Shown: one piece after another, positions 10,920-22,040 of the stretch | Layout of the letters: every line of letters begins with the position of its first letter | Position numbering within the stretch: the first letter of the stretch is position 1 | Assembly: GCA_947179485.1 (NCBI GenBank) | Contig: OX359247.1 | Span: forward strand, 44,985,131-45,049,130 | Direction of reading: 5' to 3' | Source of the DNA: Allacma fusca | Lineage: Eukaryota > Arthropoda > Collembola > Symphypleona > Sminthuridae | DNA: 64,000 nt | Notes under the pieces: generated by a model | The model's database searches: none | Told to the model about the DNA's origin: nothing | Seen by the model: only the letters and a program-made list of their open reading frames with translations | Position numbers and translations under genes: made by a program

Positions 10920-11870
10920 GATGTGTTCGTAGTGTTCGTTGACCTCAGGACCTTCAAAGTTTGATATAAAAGCTGTGTTGGTGTGGAATATTTCTGCCAT
11001 TTCAGGTTTCCATCTTATAATGTATTTTTTGATGTCTATCTCATTTGTGGTGGGATGACCCCAATTTAAAGTAAGACTTCCTACAGCGTGGGCGGATTGG
11101 GGGAATCTTATGACAGAGAAGTTTTGTACATAGTTACAAAAGTTGTTGCTGACCCAGGTTAAATCAATCATGCTGTTTCCTTGAGGAGACATGTAAGTAA
11201 AGTCCGCAGGGGAGACCGAGAGTGATCTTCCATTTAGGAGAGTGAGGTCAGCTTCTTCATTGAGTTTTACTAATCGTCTCCCTCTTTTGTTTATTTTTTC
11301 GTCTTGGGAAAAACGCATCGTATTCAATTGAGTTCCATATAAGTTATCTTGGTTCTTATTTAAGTCTCCCACCCTGGCATTAAAGTCTCCGCCAACAATT
11401 ACATCTTGATACCTGGTGGTGAGATCAATGATGATGTCATTATATCTAGTTACCAAATAGTCATATTGTGGACCTGGAGGGATATACACGGCAATAATAA
11501 CTACACTTTTATGCTTATCCTTAAGGATTAGTTCAATCGAGATGAAACCAAATTCCTTGTACAAAATTTTAGGCTCTTCGAATTTACTCTTCTCGATAAG
11601 TACTAGCTGGCCTCCACTTGCTCGTCCTTTGTTATATGTTCTGTTGGCTCTAACATTATAAATTGTATAATTGTTTAGAAAGGCTTTTTGTAGTTTAAAA
11701 TTATCATTGACTGACCACGTTTCGCTTAAACAAATTACATTAGCGGAGATAGAGTTAAGTTCTTCAGGTGTTAGGTCTTGAAAGTTTCTTAAACCGTCAC
11801 AATTCCAGAAGGTGATGGAGAGGAGTTCGGGGCAGTTTTTTAGCGATGTTGTTATGAGCGAGGCGTCTCT
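10906..11870 (-). pseudogene. Outer LINE ORF2, endonuclease part
   Basis: Begins in frame directly after the ORF1 stop (TGA, 11871-11873) with no ATG: RDASLITTS then SITFWNCDGLRNF, ICLSETW, VIIAVYIPPGP, VGGDFNARVGD, NSMIDLTWVSNNF. These are the N, E, D-x-N and D blocks of apurinic-type endonucleases. The last block reads SAHAVG where SDH is expected, so one catalytic Asp is replaced. The frame runs into the inner LINE at the 14-bp duplication and resumes at 5935. The first in-frame ATG comes only well inside the domain. Confidence 0.82.
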
Positions 11871-12596
11871 TCAAGTTTTCTTTGGGCGTAGTCCAGGGAT
11901 CGTAGTGACCTGGACTAGGTCATTGCCGTCAGATTCGAAGAAGGTCTCCTTTCCTCCCGGCGTTCTAACAATCAGGAACCTATTGGCGTAGATATGGGCC
12001 TTGTATGTAGGTTTTTTACCAATAATCTCTTTCTTTCGCGTGACGAGTTTGCTGATTACTTTCAACTGATGTGGATTAAGGTCATCATTAATCCATACAT
12101 TTCGGTCCGGGAGATCCTTTCTTTTAATTCTGACCTTATTTGAATCTGCCAGGTCTGCGAATTTGCATTTGATGAGAGGTTTTTTCGGAGGTGCGTTTTC
12201 TTTGACCTTGGGAATAATAATCTCGCACGAGAAAGCCAAGTTTTCTGAGATCTTCAGCTTTTCTTTCAGGAAGGTGTTGACTATAGCCTTAGCTTGGTTT
12301 GGGTCGGATTTGTCCGAAATTTTCTCCAGCCCTGATATGATCAGGTTGTTTCTGCGTTCGGAGCTCTGATTATAAGATTTATCATTGTTAGAGGTAATAA
12401 GCTGCTTCTTTAGTTTTTCCACTTCTTCCTGAAGTGATTTGTTTTCTTCCTCAAGGAACTTAAGACGTTTGTTTGTGTTGTCCATGAAATCCTGTAGTTT
12501 GCGCTTTTCAGCCCTTTCATCTCTGCTGGATGAAGATGACAAGCCTGAGGAATGGCCCGACTGGCTGGACTGAGTTGAGTCTTTAGCTCCTCCCAT
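11871..12596 (-). CDS. Outer LINE ORF1 protein (coiled coil plus RNA-binding domain)
   Basis: 241 codons from ATG at 12596 (context CAGCCATGG, a strong start) to TGA at 11871-11873. Ser-rich N-terminus (residues 1-25), then a Lys/Glu coiled coil at about 28-75 (KRLKFLEEENKSLQEEVEKL), then an RRM-like region with RRNNLIISGLEKI, KPLIKCKFAD and a basic C-terminal part (KRKDLPDRNVWINDDLNPHQ, YANRFLIVRTPGG). The C-terminal motif resembles L1-type ORF1 domains in LINE elements. Frame intact. ORF2 follows in the same frame after the single TGA. Confidence 0.78.
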   Translation of the reverse strand: MGGAKDSTQSSQSGHSSGLSSSSSRDERAEKRKLQDFMDNTNKRLKFLEEENKSLQEEVEKLKKQLITSNNDKSYNQSSERRNNLIISGLEKISDKSDPNQAKAIVNTFLKEKLKISENLAFSCEIIIPKVKENAPPKKPLIKCKFADLADSNKVRIKRKDLPDRNVWINDDLNPHQLKVISKLVTRKKEIIGKKPTYKAHIYANRFLIVRTPGGKETFFESDGNDLVQVTTIPGLRPKKT

Positions 12597-12700
12597 GGCT
12601 GCTGGTCGTTGACTTGATTTGTGATTAAAATGACTGAATTCGTCAAGAGAAGTTTTCTTTCGTCTAGTGCTCGGTATTTGGACGCGGTCCTCGCATGTAA

Positions 12701-13447
12701 TTTAAAAGCGAACAGTGAAATGGTGATTAGTGCGATAGTTTAGCTGTAATTAGCTTATGTTTTTGAGGAGTTAATGTGAGGAAATTTTGCCTAGAATTAA
12801 GTTTGAAGTAGTCGTTTCGAATTTGAGCACAAAATGCCTTAATAAAATTCTGCTCTAATAACCAACGTACATAATAATCACGAGTGTTGTCTCAAAAAAT
12901 GTAATTACTGTACTGACTACAATTTCGTCGGTGAAGAGATTGACCTTAGCTTTCAAATTTTCCCATTTGCACAAATCTATAGAAAAATAGGCAAAATTTT
13001 ATTTAAAGGATTGCAAAGATATGTTGAAGGATGACATTTTACGATATTTTAGCCTTGGAAGTCTTAAAGAAACAAGTCATTTGTGCATCTCTGTTTCATT
13101 ATGCATAGCTTCTAGATCATTTTATTTAATACACTGTTAAATTTAGTGAAAGAGCATGTATATCATCTTGCTACAAATCAAAAATGCACTGATCATTTCG
13201 GACGGACGGAACAGACTCGTCTATAAGAAAGTTTCACTTTCTAAAACGAGTTGGCTCCCTATTTGAAAATACACAAAATGAACTTGCCAAGCGCTTCACA
13301 CCAGTTTTAAAGGATTCCTCTATTGACTTCTCTGTGAGGACTACGTTTACTCCACAGAAATTCCAATTCAATCAAAGAATTTTCCTCGGAAGTTCTCAAT
13401 GTCACTAAATTTCTTGATTATATTATTAGCTAATGAAATAAGGAATA
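12701..13447. other. Unassigned DNA, possible intron of the gene at 14006
   Basis: No exon recognised. It lies upstream of the Ser/Thr-rich gene and of a Helitron that sits just before the first visible exon, so it may be intronic. Confidence 0.3.
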
Positions 13448-13984
13448 CTAGTAGAAAGCCCTGCTCAGCAGGGATAATTACTTATAGGTTAGGGATACTC
13501 TTACATAGACGCTAGAATATGCATGAGTATAATGAGATCTAAGACTTGAAGTATTAGAATAATTCAAGCATTATATCATGGTGAAGCGCACTTGGGAATT
13601 TCCCACCAAGGCCCTGCCCATGCCATGCCCCATGCTTGACCTGTAGATCGCGGCTGGGAGTTAGTCCCGCTTTAATATACAAATGTTAATTTATCCTTTG
13701 AACATTTCCTGAAATAAAACATTTGTTGTAAATATTTCATTTCTGCCATCAAGTATTTTCCCTTCATGTTCTTCCCTGATGTAGCTCTTGAAAATGCAAC
13801 ATATAATTGTCCATGTGTAAAAACTGATTGAAACCCCATCTGAACCAATTATTATAAAATTTAATATTAAAATAAGAATTAAAATAGGAAAAATGAAAGG
13901 AATTCGTAGTAGCGCAATACGTTTCACGTGCTATAGTCACTAAAATGCATATAATATAAATACTTCGCGGGACAGTAAAAATGA
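13448..13984 (-). mobile_element. Small Helitron with helicase remnant
   Basis: On the minus strand the 3' end reads CCCTGCTGAGCAGGG (hairpin) then CTTTCTACTAG followed by T, the standard Helitron end, with CTAG at 13448-13451. The 5' end is placed at TC (13983-13984) preceded by A, so the insertion lies between A and T as expected. The 5' boundary is an inference from comparison with the adjacent exon and is uncertain by tens of bases. Internal sequence near 13890-13950 resembles parts of the larger Helitron copies at 24240-24320 and 60880-60960. Confidence 0.7.
13690..13830 (-). pseudogene. Helitron helicase, C-terminal remnant
   Basis: Minus-strand reading gives VFTHGQLYVAFSRATS and then GKNMKGKYLMAEMK, the last conserved helicase motif of Helitron Rep/Pif1-type proteins. 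Only the C-terminal end remains; no Rep domain or Walker motifs are present in this copy. It marks the element as Helitron-derived and fits the orientation given by the terminal hairpin. Confidence 0.8.
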
Positions 13985-14005
13985 TATTGCTACTTTGCAA
14001 AGTTC

Positions 14006-16344
14006 AGCTCTAGGGATCTCTTCTACCAGTACAGTAGTTTTGAACAGTGAGACAAAGCTGGCATCAGCTCAATTGAGTACTACACTTATGGAGCAAGCCC
14101 CAACGAAGATAAAATTGTCAAGTTCGTCTATTCAGGAGATACCATTTTTAGAAGAAATGAATAAGCTATTCTCGAAACCCTTTACAAGCTCGGTTGGATC
14201 ACCCATGAATTTATCTCAAACTTTGAGTCAGCATAATAAGTTTTCAGGGAGTATGAGTTTGGATACGGGAACAGCGTTTGGAGAACCGGATTCCACTACT
14301 TCGGATGGGGCTGGGAAGGAGGAGAAAAGCACGGATCATTCAAGTAAGGAGGCAACTGTTGTTGCTCCAGGTGCTGGAACTACTGGAAGTGGCGCCTTAG
14401 TATCCTCAACGTTCATTTCTCCCGAGTCTCCAGACCAGTGCTGCGATCGGGTCAAGTAATTTCAAAACTTGACCTTGAACTTGACTTGACCACGAAACTT
14501 CAAGTAACTTTCAAGACACAACCTGAACTTGATAACTCGCGTTCGTGTAATTACTTGACTTGTCAAGTTCAAGTAATCAAGTAACTTTTATAAGACCCGA
14601 ACTTGATCAAGTACTTAAAGTTCCAAACTTGACTTGAACTTGACTTGAACTTGATAATTCAAGTTAAGTATCACAAAAATTAAAACATGACCACAATAAC
14701 TTGTCGAGCTTGTTTCGGCAAATCATTTCCTTCAGACGGAAAACCAAAACGAATTCAGAAAACAATTTTATTAAAATTGTTTATTTAAAACAATTCGAGG
14801 ACAACTTTGAGCGCACATTGAATACAGTAAAAGATCGATATAATTGACTACAATTTATAAAGGATTTTCCCTTATAAAAACGTCTAAAGCATTGTGTAAA
14901 TGAAAGTTGGGGTCATACAAATGCATCCCTGATATCGATACATTCCTTATACTGATAAGCTGAGCCTTTATAACAGACTTTCACTGTATATCTGACGAGT
15001 TTTACGTACATAGTGTCAAGTTTTATTTAATGTCCATACATATATGCATATACCTATTTGAGTATTACCAGCACTCTTAATTTAAAATTTAATAAACTAG
15101 TATTTACTTATTTATTAAACGCTTTTGTAAAGGGCCATCCAAGCTCATTTTATCTGTATATTGTAATTTATTTACACAAGTTGAAACTAATAATTCTAAG
15201 CAACAATATGAATTATCAAGATAATTCTTTAGTTTCATGGAGAGGAGAGGCCGCTGCAACAACTAACAATGAGCAACGTCTGGTAAAAAAGACCTTCATA
15301 AAACTGACTCTGATTTTGAATTTTGTCGCTTGATTTATGACATGTGCAAACAAAATACCCTAAACACGACATGAAATTGGATTGTGATTTTGAAATTGCG
15401 TCCGTCCTTTATGGCATGCGCAATCTAAAATTACTTGAACTTGACCATGAAATCTCAAGTTCATGGTCAAGTTTTTTCTTTCCATTACTTGACCCTGAAC
15501 TTGACTTGAGGTTCAAGTAAATTTCCCTTACTTGTACTTGAACCTGACTTGTCTTAAAATGTCATGGTCAAGCCGAGTACGTACTTGAACTTGACCCGAA
15601 AGATTCAAGTAAAAAAATTTGCATACTTGAACTTGACCCGAGCTTGAACTTGACTTGAAAACTCAAGTATTACTTGAACTTGTCCGCAGCACTGCTCCAG
15701 ACCCATTAAATAATATTCAGGATGATGCCATTTACAAGAATACTTTGACCATTCCAACCACTCCTCAAATAACTAACGTTTTGGCGGAGGAAACAAGGGT
15801 CGCTGTTGTGGCGGATGTGCAGCCTTCCCCAATGGTTACATTAATGGATGAGGATGAGGACAGTCTAGTTATAGATGTGAATCAGGAGAAGAAGTCAGAG
15901 TCAAGCAGCAGTTCTAATAATTGTGAAAATATGAAAAGTAGTAACAATGCTACTGCAAGTTCTAGCCACTCTAAAGAAGAGGAGTCTCTCAAGGTGAAGG
16001 ATATAATGCCACCTCCACCCGTTCCAGATTCAACGTCTTCATCAGGTTTCGCAGTACCAATTGGAAATGTCACATCACCTGCTTCTAATAGTTCTAGTAT
16101 TGTTAGCTCTCTTATTGCTAACCCTGTAGTGACAGGAAGTATTGCACTTCCCGTGCCTACTGTCACCCCGGTCACCACAACGGTTCCTATAGTTTCTGTA
16201 CATATAGTTCATTCCCCACAACCCAATTCACCAGCGTTGTTAAGGAGTCCGTTGATTGTGCAATCCCCTCACTCTTCACATGCTTCACCATACCCCATCG
16301 ATGATGATCTGATGGATGAAGCGTTGCTAAGAGCAGGGAAATAA
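14006..16344 (+). pseudogene. Ser/Thr-rich protein gene, 3' part, interrupted by a hAT element
   Basis: An open frame from about 13976 runs through STSTVVLNSETKLASAQLS and ends at PESPD (14435). After removal of the hAT element plus one 8-bp duplication it continues exactly in frame as PLNNIQDDAIYKNT to the stop at 16342-16344. The joined C-terminal region is about 360 residues: low-complexity Ser/Thr/Pro, an acidic patch (LMDEDEDSLVIDV), a Pro run (MPPPPVP) and an acidic-hydrophobic C-terminus (IDDDLMDEALLRAGK) like a transactivation tail. Family not recognised; a transcription regulator is a guess. The start of the exon is probably an acceptor AG at 14000-14005 (TTGCAAAG or TTCAG), since there is no ATG. 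Without splicing the frame stops at 14457-14459 inside the element. It may be broken, or the element may be spliced out (see findings). Confidence 0.6.
14436..15694. mobile_element. Nonautonomous hAT element, ACTTGAAC-motif family, inside a coding exon
   Basis: Ends CAGTGCTGCG and CGCAGCACTG; 8-bp target duplication CTCCAGAC at 14428-14435 and 15695-15702. The first bases CAGTG fit YARNG. The outer 200 bp on each side are packed with CTTGAAC/GTTCAAG units, leaving an AT-rich centre (about 14680-15430). No transposase. The inverted repeats contain GT at 14438-14439 and AG at 15688-15689. Confidence 0.92.
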
Positions 16345-17208
16345 ATTATGAACGTACAGTATTACAAGCACATGTGTTTGGCGATACAATATTTGTTATG
16401 CTCATTGTTGTTTCCCTACTTGTAAATGTTACTTTCCAGAAAATTTGTTAATAAGTATGCGGATTTTGGAGCAACGGTCGTGTTAAGGCAGAACGTGCTA
16501 TCTATTACTTGCGTTTTGTAATGCTCGTAATCACTAAAAAGGATTCTCTTTGTGGGGTTATTAATTTCGTTGATGTTATCGGAAAACTATATTGAGAAAC
16601 AAGTTTCGTTTGTATATTCTAAAGCTAGTGTTTAGATTAAAGTATTCTCGCAATAATTTGTATATTTGCATGAGCATCACAGTTCTAATAATTATTATTA
16701 TTGAAAGTTTAAAATATGGCTAAAGTAAAGTCAGGAGTTAGTTTTTACAATATTGCTAGAGATTAGGGTAAATTTGCAAACAGCCTTTTATGTGAAATTA
16801 TATCAGATATGAACGTTTTATGGAAGACCGTGCATCACCCCGAAAATCGAGCACCTCAGGTACCGCACCCTCGCTATTGGAATGTTTGGCTCAGATTGAA
16901 ACGAAAGGAACCAGCTATAGTTTAGTATGTCGACTGCTGAATTCAAAGTAATGTACCTAATTAAAGGGTGCCACAGAAGGATTGCAATGCCCTAGCACAC
17001 AGTAAGGGGCATTGTAAAACATTCAATTCCCCTATTTTCCAACAAATTTTCTTCGAGTTTTTTAAAAAGTCGACATGTTGCGGAACATTATGTATATAAA
17101 TATCTTTATCGATTCACAAAAAGGTAGGCTAAATATAATTATGAATAAAGACGTACATATTTAATCTTTTACGTGATTCTGTAATGTACATCGTTTTTGT
17201 CACAAGTG
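16345..17208 (+). other. Probable 3' untranslated region and downstream DNA
   Basis: Follows the stop of the Ser/Thr-rich gene. AATAAA at 17144-17149 is a candidate polyadenylation signal, about 800 bases after the stop. No other gene seen. Confidence 0.4.
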
Positions 17209-17216
17209 CTCTGAAT

Positions 17217-18211
17217 TATAGCTCCTCACGAGTACGAGTAGATACTCGAGTTTCGAGTTCGAGTACGAGTACGGGTCGAGTACGGTATCAACTTATATTG
17301 GTACTTGTACTCGTCGGTCGAGTATCCGTTTTCGTACTCGAACTTGAGTATATTTCTAACGAGTATCAGAGCGAGTACGAGTACGTTCAAAGTACTTGAA
17401 CCAAAGCACGAGTACGAGTTCGGGTATTAATTTAAAAGTACTTGAACCCGTACTTGGATTTACATTTGATACTCGAGTAATTTTCTCCAGCACAAAGTTC
17501 ACATCCATATTTTCTGATTACAAAAAAGTTGTTGTTATTCCGAAGCAGAAAGGAAAAGCGGTTAAATTCAAAATTAAATAAACTACGAATAGCATGAAAC
17601 GTTACACCTACAGCCTAAGTTATTGTTACATCTACTGTAGTACTGTACATCAACTACTGTAGTTACTATTTGTAAGTATTTACCTATCGCCGTAAAATGT
17701 AATGGAACAGGAGAATAGGGCAGAATTAATGGAGGTTAGAATGAGATTGACCTGACTAAAGAGAATCCAGTCGATATGACTGGCAGAATCAAATCTTGAT
17801 CTATTGTTCATCGGTATTTTAATCTCGTTGGAGAAAATTTTCATTGCAAACTGTTCGTAAGTTGCAGTTACAAATTCTTGTTATTTGAATCTACTATTTG
17901 TTTTCTATGTCAATCTCTCTTTAACAAAACGTCTAAAAAATTTTTTTTCGGTGTACTTGATACTCGAGTACGGTTCGAGTACGAGTTCAAGTACGGGTCG
18001 GTCGGTATAAACTTTTTATACTCGAAAGTACGGTTCAAGTTCGGTAAAAAATTAAGAAATATAATACCGTAATCCGAGTACAGGATTTTTTACTCGTACT
18101 TGAAGACACAAGTCCGGGTCAAGGGGGAATTCGGGCCGACAATTCGAGTACGGTTCCAAGTACGAGTACGGTATGGATAACGGATAACTACTCGACCCGT
18201 GAGGAGCTATA
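17217..18211. mobile_element. Nonautonomous hAT element, GAGTACGAGTACG-motif family, copy 1
   Basis: Inverted ends TATAGCTCCTCACG and CGTGAGGAGCTATA; 8-bp duplication CTCTGAAT at 17209-17216 and 18212-18219. Inside both ends are many GAGTACGAGTACG, CTCGAGTAC and related units. The same family recurs at 27582-30358. No coding capacity; Ser/Arg-rich frames come from the motif. Confidence 0.93.
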
Positions 18212-18219
18212 CTCTGAAT

Positions 18220-18541
18220 ATTTGTCCAAATGCTTACCAATCATTATTGTAACTTCTACTGAATCATACATATTATAAAACTTTATTGATAAACACGGCC
18301 AGAATTTGGAGTAGTAAAACCATTCCTGAAAATTGCACATATTGGCTTTCGTTACTGTACGAAGAAAAGTTAATCTACTGTAATTCTGGGTTGACTTGTG
18401 AAATGACAAGTACAGTTTATGTAAATGGATCGTTCTTCAAGATGTTTTTGTACTTTCCCCAAATTCACGAGTTGTTCGTATATTTTATTTACAAGCGGTT
18501 TCACTCGATTGTCTGCACATTACAAACTGTGATCTCGGAAT
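18220..18541. other. Unassigned DNA downstream of the TPR-like gene
   Basis: About 320 bp, no recognisable gene or repeat. Confidence 0.4.
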
Positions 18542-20032
18542 TTAAGTTTTCTGGCCCCACCTAATTTCTCGAGACCGCTTTTCCACTTCTCTTTCAGCTT
18601 CATGACATTGAAGTAAAAATGATTGTTTTCTTCCATAATTTTGACTGCATCTGTGGTAGGCCCGAATGAAGCATAGGCTCGCACCAGCGAAATCATCACC
18701 TTGAAGCCTTGAAACTCCTTGATTGAACAATTCATCTGCAGCCCGGTTCTGCCATTTCTGTTGCTCTTGTTTCCGGATTCCTGACTCAGCGTCCAGTTGT
18801 TTCTCATAAAACAGGGTTTTGTTAACGTAGTCCGAGGTGCATTTCAAGTATGCATCTTCGAAACAGGTCTTTGCATTTGCAACTTCATCTCTCCACATAT
18901 GTCCCATTCCTAAACGATAACATTCCTCGGCGGTTTCGTTTTGCTTTTTATTGGCTTCATCTTGTTTGATACAATTTTCCGCCAGAGCCTTCATTTTTTG
19001 AAATCTCTCCCTTGATTTGTAGCTCGATGAACATTTTTGAAGGGCATTGTCAAAGCAAGTTCTGGCAGTGATAAACTGCCTTTTCTTGAATTGAACCATT
19101 CCATCATTGTACAACCGTTACGCTTCTATATTCATAGATTCGTCACCTGGTTTCATGCTCGATTGAGTTTGTAATTTCCGAAACACCTGTTGCTTTGGGG
19201 CACCTTTGGAGCCTGCTTGGGCGGTCTGGGGAAAGATATCTTTTGCAGGTGGCAATTTTTCTTGCTGGAAGTTGATCACATCTTGCTCATACAAAATTTC
19301 GGAATCTTTAGCTGGAACAACTAGTTGCTTGAAACGCTCTACTTCTGATGAGTTAATTGGAGAGTTCAACGTCGTCGCCGGTGGAGCTAATGATTTATCT
19401 TTATCATTGATGCTTACAGTTTTTTTAAGATTTTTGCATTCTTGGATCGAATCTTCATTTAGTGACGCTTTTTTTGCCAGATATATGTTTTGTGTTACCT
19501 TTGCAGGGGAATCCCCAGCTTCATGATCTTGTATCTTTATTTGCTCTTTTAGGCGATGCTCTTTCAAGACTTTATCCACCTGATCCCTCATTTCACGGAA
19601 GAAACGACCCTGATGGTCATCCTCGGAATTTCTGTAAGCGTTGTTGAAATATTCCCGAGCTTTGGAAAAGTCCTCATCTTTACAAAAAGTGTTACCAATC
19701 TGGAATAACCTTTCTACTGCATCTTTCCGACTATGCCCCAAAAATATCCCTGTTTGAGTATCAAAGTATTTGTGAATACTTTGACTCCTTCCTGCATTAG
19801 TCTCCACTACAAGATTTCCAATACCCATGGTAAACATCCCTACTAAGAGGTGTCCTTCAATGGAGAGTCCCACTCGTATGAAGATGTGAGTGATTCCAAA
19901 GTATTCATCTTCCCAGTATTCGCGGAGTTCTTTTAATCCCGAGAAACGTGCGGAGAGTCGGCCAATGAATCTTTGTTTTTTCCATAGACGGAGAGGAAAT
20001 CCTGTTTGGGCTAGGAATGTCTTTCGCTTCAT
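18542..20032 (-). pseudogene. TPR-like repeat protein gene, copy 1 (nonsense codon)
   Basis: ATG at 20032 to stop at 18542, 497 codons with one in-frame TAA at 19115-19117, where copy 2 has GAA. The N-terminal 95 residues are unrecognised (hydrophobic stretch GHLLVGMFTMGIGNLVV). Then come at least four degenerate helical repeats of about 60 residues built around a TPR-like core: FSKAREYFNNAYRNSE, ITARTCFDNALQKCSS, NAKTCFEDAYLKCTS, GASLCFIRAYHRCSQ. A Lys/Ser-rich linker separates repeat 1 from repeats 2-4. I do not recognise the family; a scaffold role is only suggested by TPR similarity. Intronless as read. The promoter side (20033-21300) is conserved in copy 2. The stop may be disabling, or the last 190 residues may be lost from the product. 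Confidence 0.6.
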
Positions 20033-21379
20033 TTTTGTTGATGGTTCTCTACAAGATGATTGTGATTTCTACGTAGAACATATTCAGAAAAACAATAAAA
20101 TGTCAGCGAACTTTCATTACTTTATGAATAATAAGTCGTATATAACTTCATATTTTATCACACCCTATCTTTTATGCAAGTTTTAAGAGAGTTCAAGTTT
20201 CAAGAACCATTTCCCCTTCCCTGTAGCTGATTCAAGTAATTTAATTTCGCATCAAGTACTAAAACAGCAAGCAAAAATGCAAACTTGATCATGCATGATG
20301 CATATTAAACGCTATAAATTATAATACAACTACACATTTTTTCGACTTTCTCGGGTTTAAATAATGATTTCTAGTCTTTCAGTTTCTCCCTTTACCTACC
20401 GCGCTCTCTGTGTAGTAGATAAATTACGTTAGCTTTCGGAAGTAAGAGTTGGAAAAGGCAGGGACGGACACTGCTTTTTTTTAGAAGAACTGCCAACGTT
20501 CTTTTAAATAAGCAACAGAAACAGAACACTCTGACGTGTGTACTTTTTAGAAAGGACTACCTTTAACGGAACCATTTTTTTTCAAACACGTGCAGATGTT
20601 CATTTGCTGATTGGTGCGTTTTTTTACAATATTGTTTCAAGTACAACCATAGTACCCTTCGTGAGAGGCTAATATTGTGATCTAATCTCTATCCTATAAT
20701 CACTATTAGACATGTGCACATAATTAAGTTCATTTTCTTGAAAAAGTTTAATATCATGGGAAGAACCTTTTCCTACAGCTAATCGTAATTCTTTGACCAT
20801 GTCTTAATTTTGAACCGTAGGTATGCACATATCTTATCTCATACTGGGAAATACTTCTGTTTTTATATTTACATTACTAACAATATAAGAATCTGCTATA
20901 TCAGGGCAAAAAATGTAATGTAGTTCGCAAAGAAACAATTGCGATAACTCGTCGTACAGACCTATCAGGAATAGGAATACATTCTTAGTTTTCAAAATAA
21001 GGCTTATCTGGGTTAAAAATCTCGAAAAATAGATTTAGGGACAACATAGAACCTTCTAAAAGCTAATTATTGTAAACTGTGACGACGCATTCGCATCGGT
21101 TAAGATCTCATTCTTTCTCATTCATTGCTCCCCAAAAAAATAATCCTATCTTCACCGAAATTTCGAAATCGTATTAGCATATTATCTAAATTCAAAATTA
21201 TATTTTCCAATAACAAATCATGTGAGAAACCGTCTTCCCTCCTCAGGAATGATTTTCCTTCCATGATTGTTTTAAATTCATGGAAATTTTATTTTACCTA
21301 AATTTTATGAAGAATATCGGTTGTAGGAATAAAATACACAGTGTAACTTGTAGCTGTGAAAATAGCAACACTCACAACT
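18822..21379. repeat. Segmental duplication, unit 1
   Basis: Near-identical to unit 2, which is spread over 22041-22123, 26066-27581, 30367-31240 and 31705-31797. Unit 2 contains two insertions absent here (Tc1 at 22124 and hAT at 27582) and an extra stretch at about 31240-31705. 20033-21379 holds no further gene that I can see; it covers the shared upstream region of the TPR-like gene. Confidence 0.9.
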
Positions 21380-21409
21380 AGGCCTGAGCAACTGCTGGCA
21401 GGATTAAGC

Positions 21410-22040
21410 CCCATTGACGTCCCGAGATGAAGGGAGGTGGTACGCCCCAGGCTATTTCTTAAATACAGGCTTTAGAGGCTCAAAATTGATGCAAACTTGT
21501 TCACTGGCATACTAGGAGCTTAAATTAATTTTTTTTCAACCGACCGGGTAACATGATACCAGGCCTGGTTTTGGCCACTTAAAATGCACTACTAGAGTTG
21601 TTTTTGTCAAGGTCCGGGTATCATGCTACCCGGGTACAGGCATAGCGACACAGCAATAATAACAGATTTATATAGCAACGTGACTAAAAATAAAAAAGTA
21701 TTCATTTGGTACAGATTTTAAACGCTTGGTCATTCCGGGCATCATGGTGCCCGCCTGGGATGCCGAAGTGAAACATTAGTTACAAAAAATAGATTCGGGA
21801 TTTGATTTTAAGCACAAAAGCATTTTATTTGGTACAAATCGGCACACAACAACTCTAGTAGTGCATTTTTAAGTGCCCAAAACCAGGCCTGGTTTCATGT
21901 TACCCGGTCGGTTTAGAAAAAATAATTTAAACTCCTAGTATGCCAGTGAACAAGTTTGCATCAATTCCGAGCCTCTAAAGCCCGTATTTAAGAAATAGCC
22001 TGGGGCGTACCACCTCCCTTCATCTCGAGACGTCAATGGG
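21410..22040. mobile_element. Fold-back element with inverted arms of about 195 bp
   Basis: Left arm 21410 to about 21608 and right arm about 21845-22040 are inverted copies with a few mismatches, ending in CCCATTGACGTC and GACGTCAATGGG. The centre has shorter GGGTATCATGCTACCCGG-type palindromes. No open frame and no clear target duplication. It lies exactly at the junction of the tandem segmental duplication; its outer CCC overlaps the CCC that follows AACAAAA in unit 1, so the boundary may include microhomology. Confidence 0.75.

Larger units (their letters stand above)
3893..12700 (-). mobile_element. Outer non-LTR retrotransposon (LINE), split by a second LINE
   Basis: Reading on the minus strand: ORF1 (12596-11871), endonuclease part of ORF2 (11870 to about 10906), then, after a 4970-bp foreign LINE, the rest of ORF2 (5935-3944) and a 3' end with a GGG/CCC stem and AATAAATTGATTG tail at 3893-3930. 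The two halves join at the duplicated 14-mer AGTAAACACTCTGT (5922-5935 and 10906-10919), across which the coding frame continues. Clade looks like the Jockey/I/R1 group: apurinic-type endonuclease, reverse transcriptase, and a C-terminal CX2C-H-C knuckle. The 5' end is not fixed and is placed near 12700. The element is dead: ORF2 carries a deletion and a frameshift. Confidence 0.85.

Noticed and set aside
3893..12720. Target duplication for the outer LINE
   Set aside because: I compared sequence below 3893 with that above 12660 and found no convincing match, so its 5' end is left open.
15882..16178. 98-codon minus-strand frame rich in Leu
   Set aside because: Antisense to the Ser/Thr-rich coding exon, which has the better protein character.
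17184..18072. Ser/Arg/Val-rich open frames
   Set aside because: They are translations of GAGTACGAGTACG repeats in a hAT element.
19206..20186. Plus-strand frames of 61-106 codons, repeated at 26374-27354
   Set aside because: Antisense shadows of the TPR-like gene copies, present twice only because the region is duplicated.
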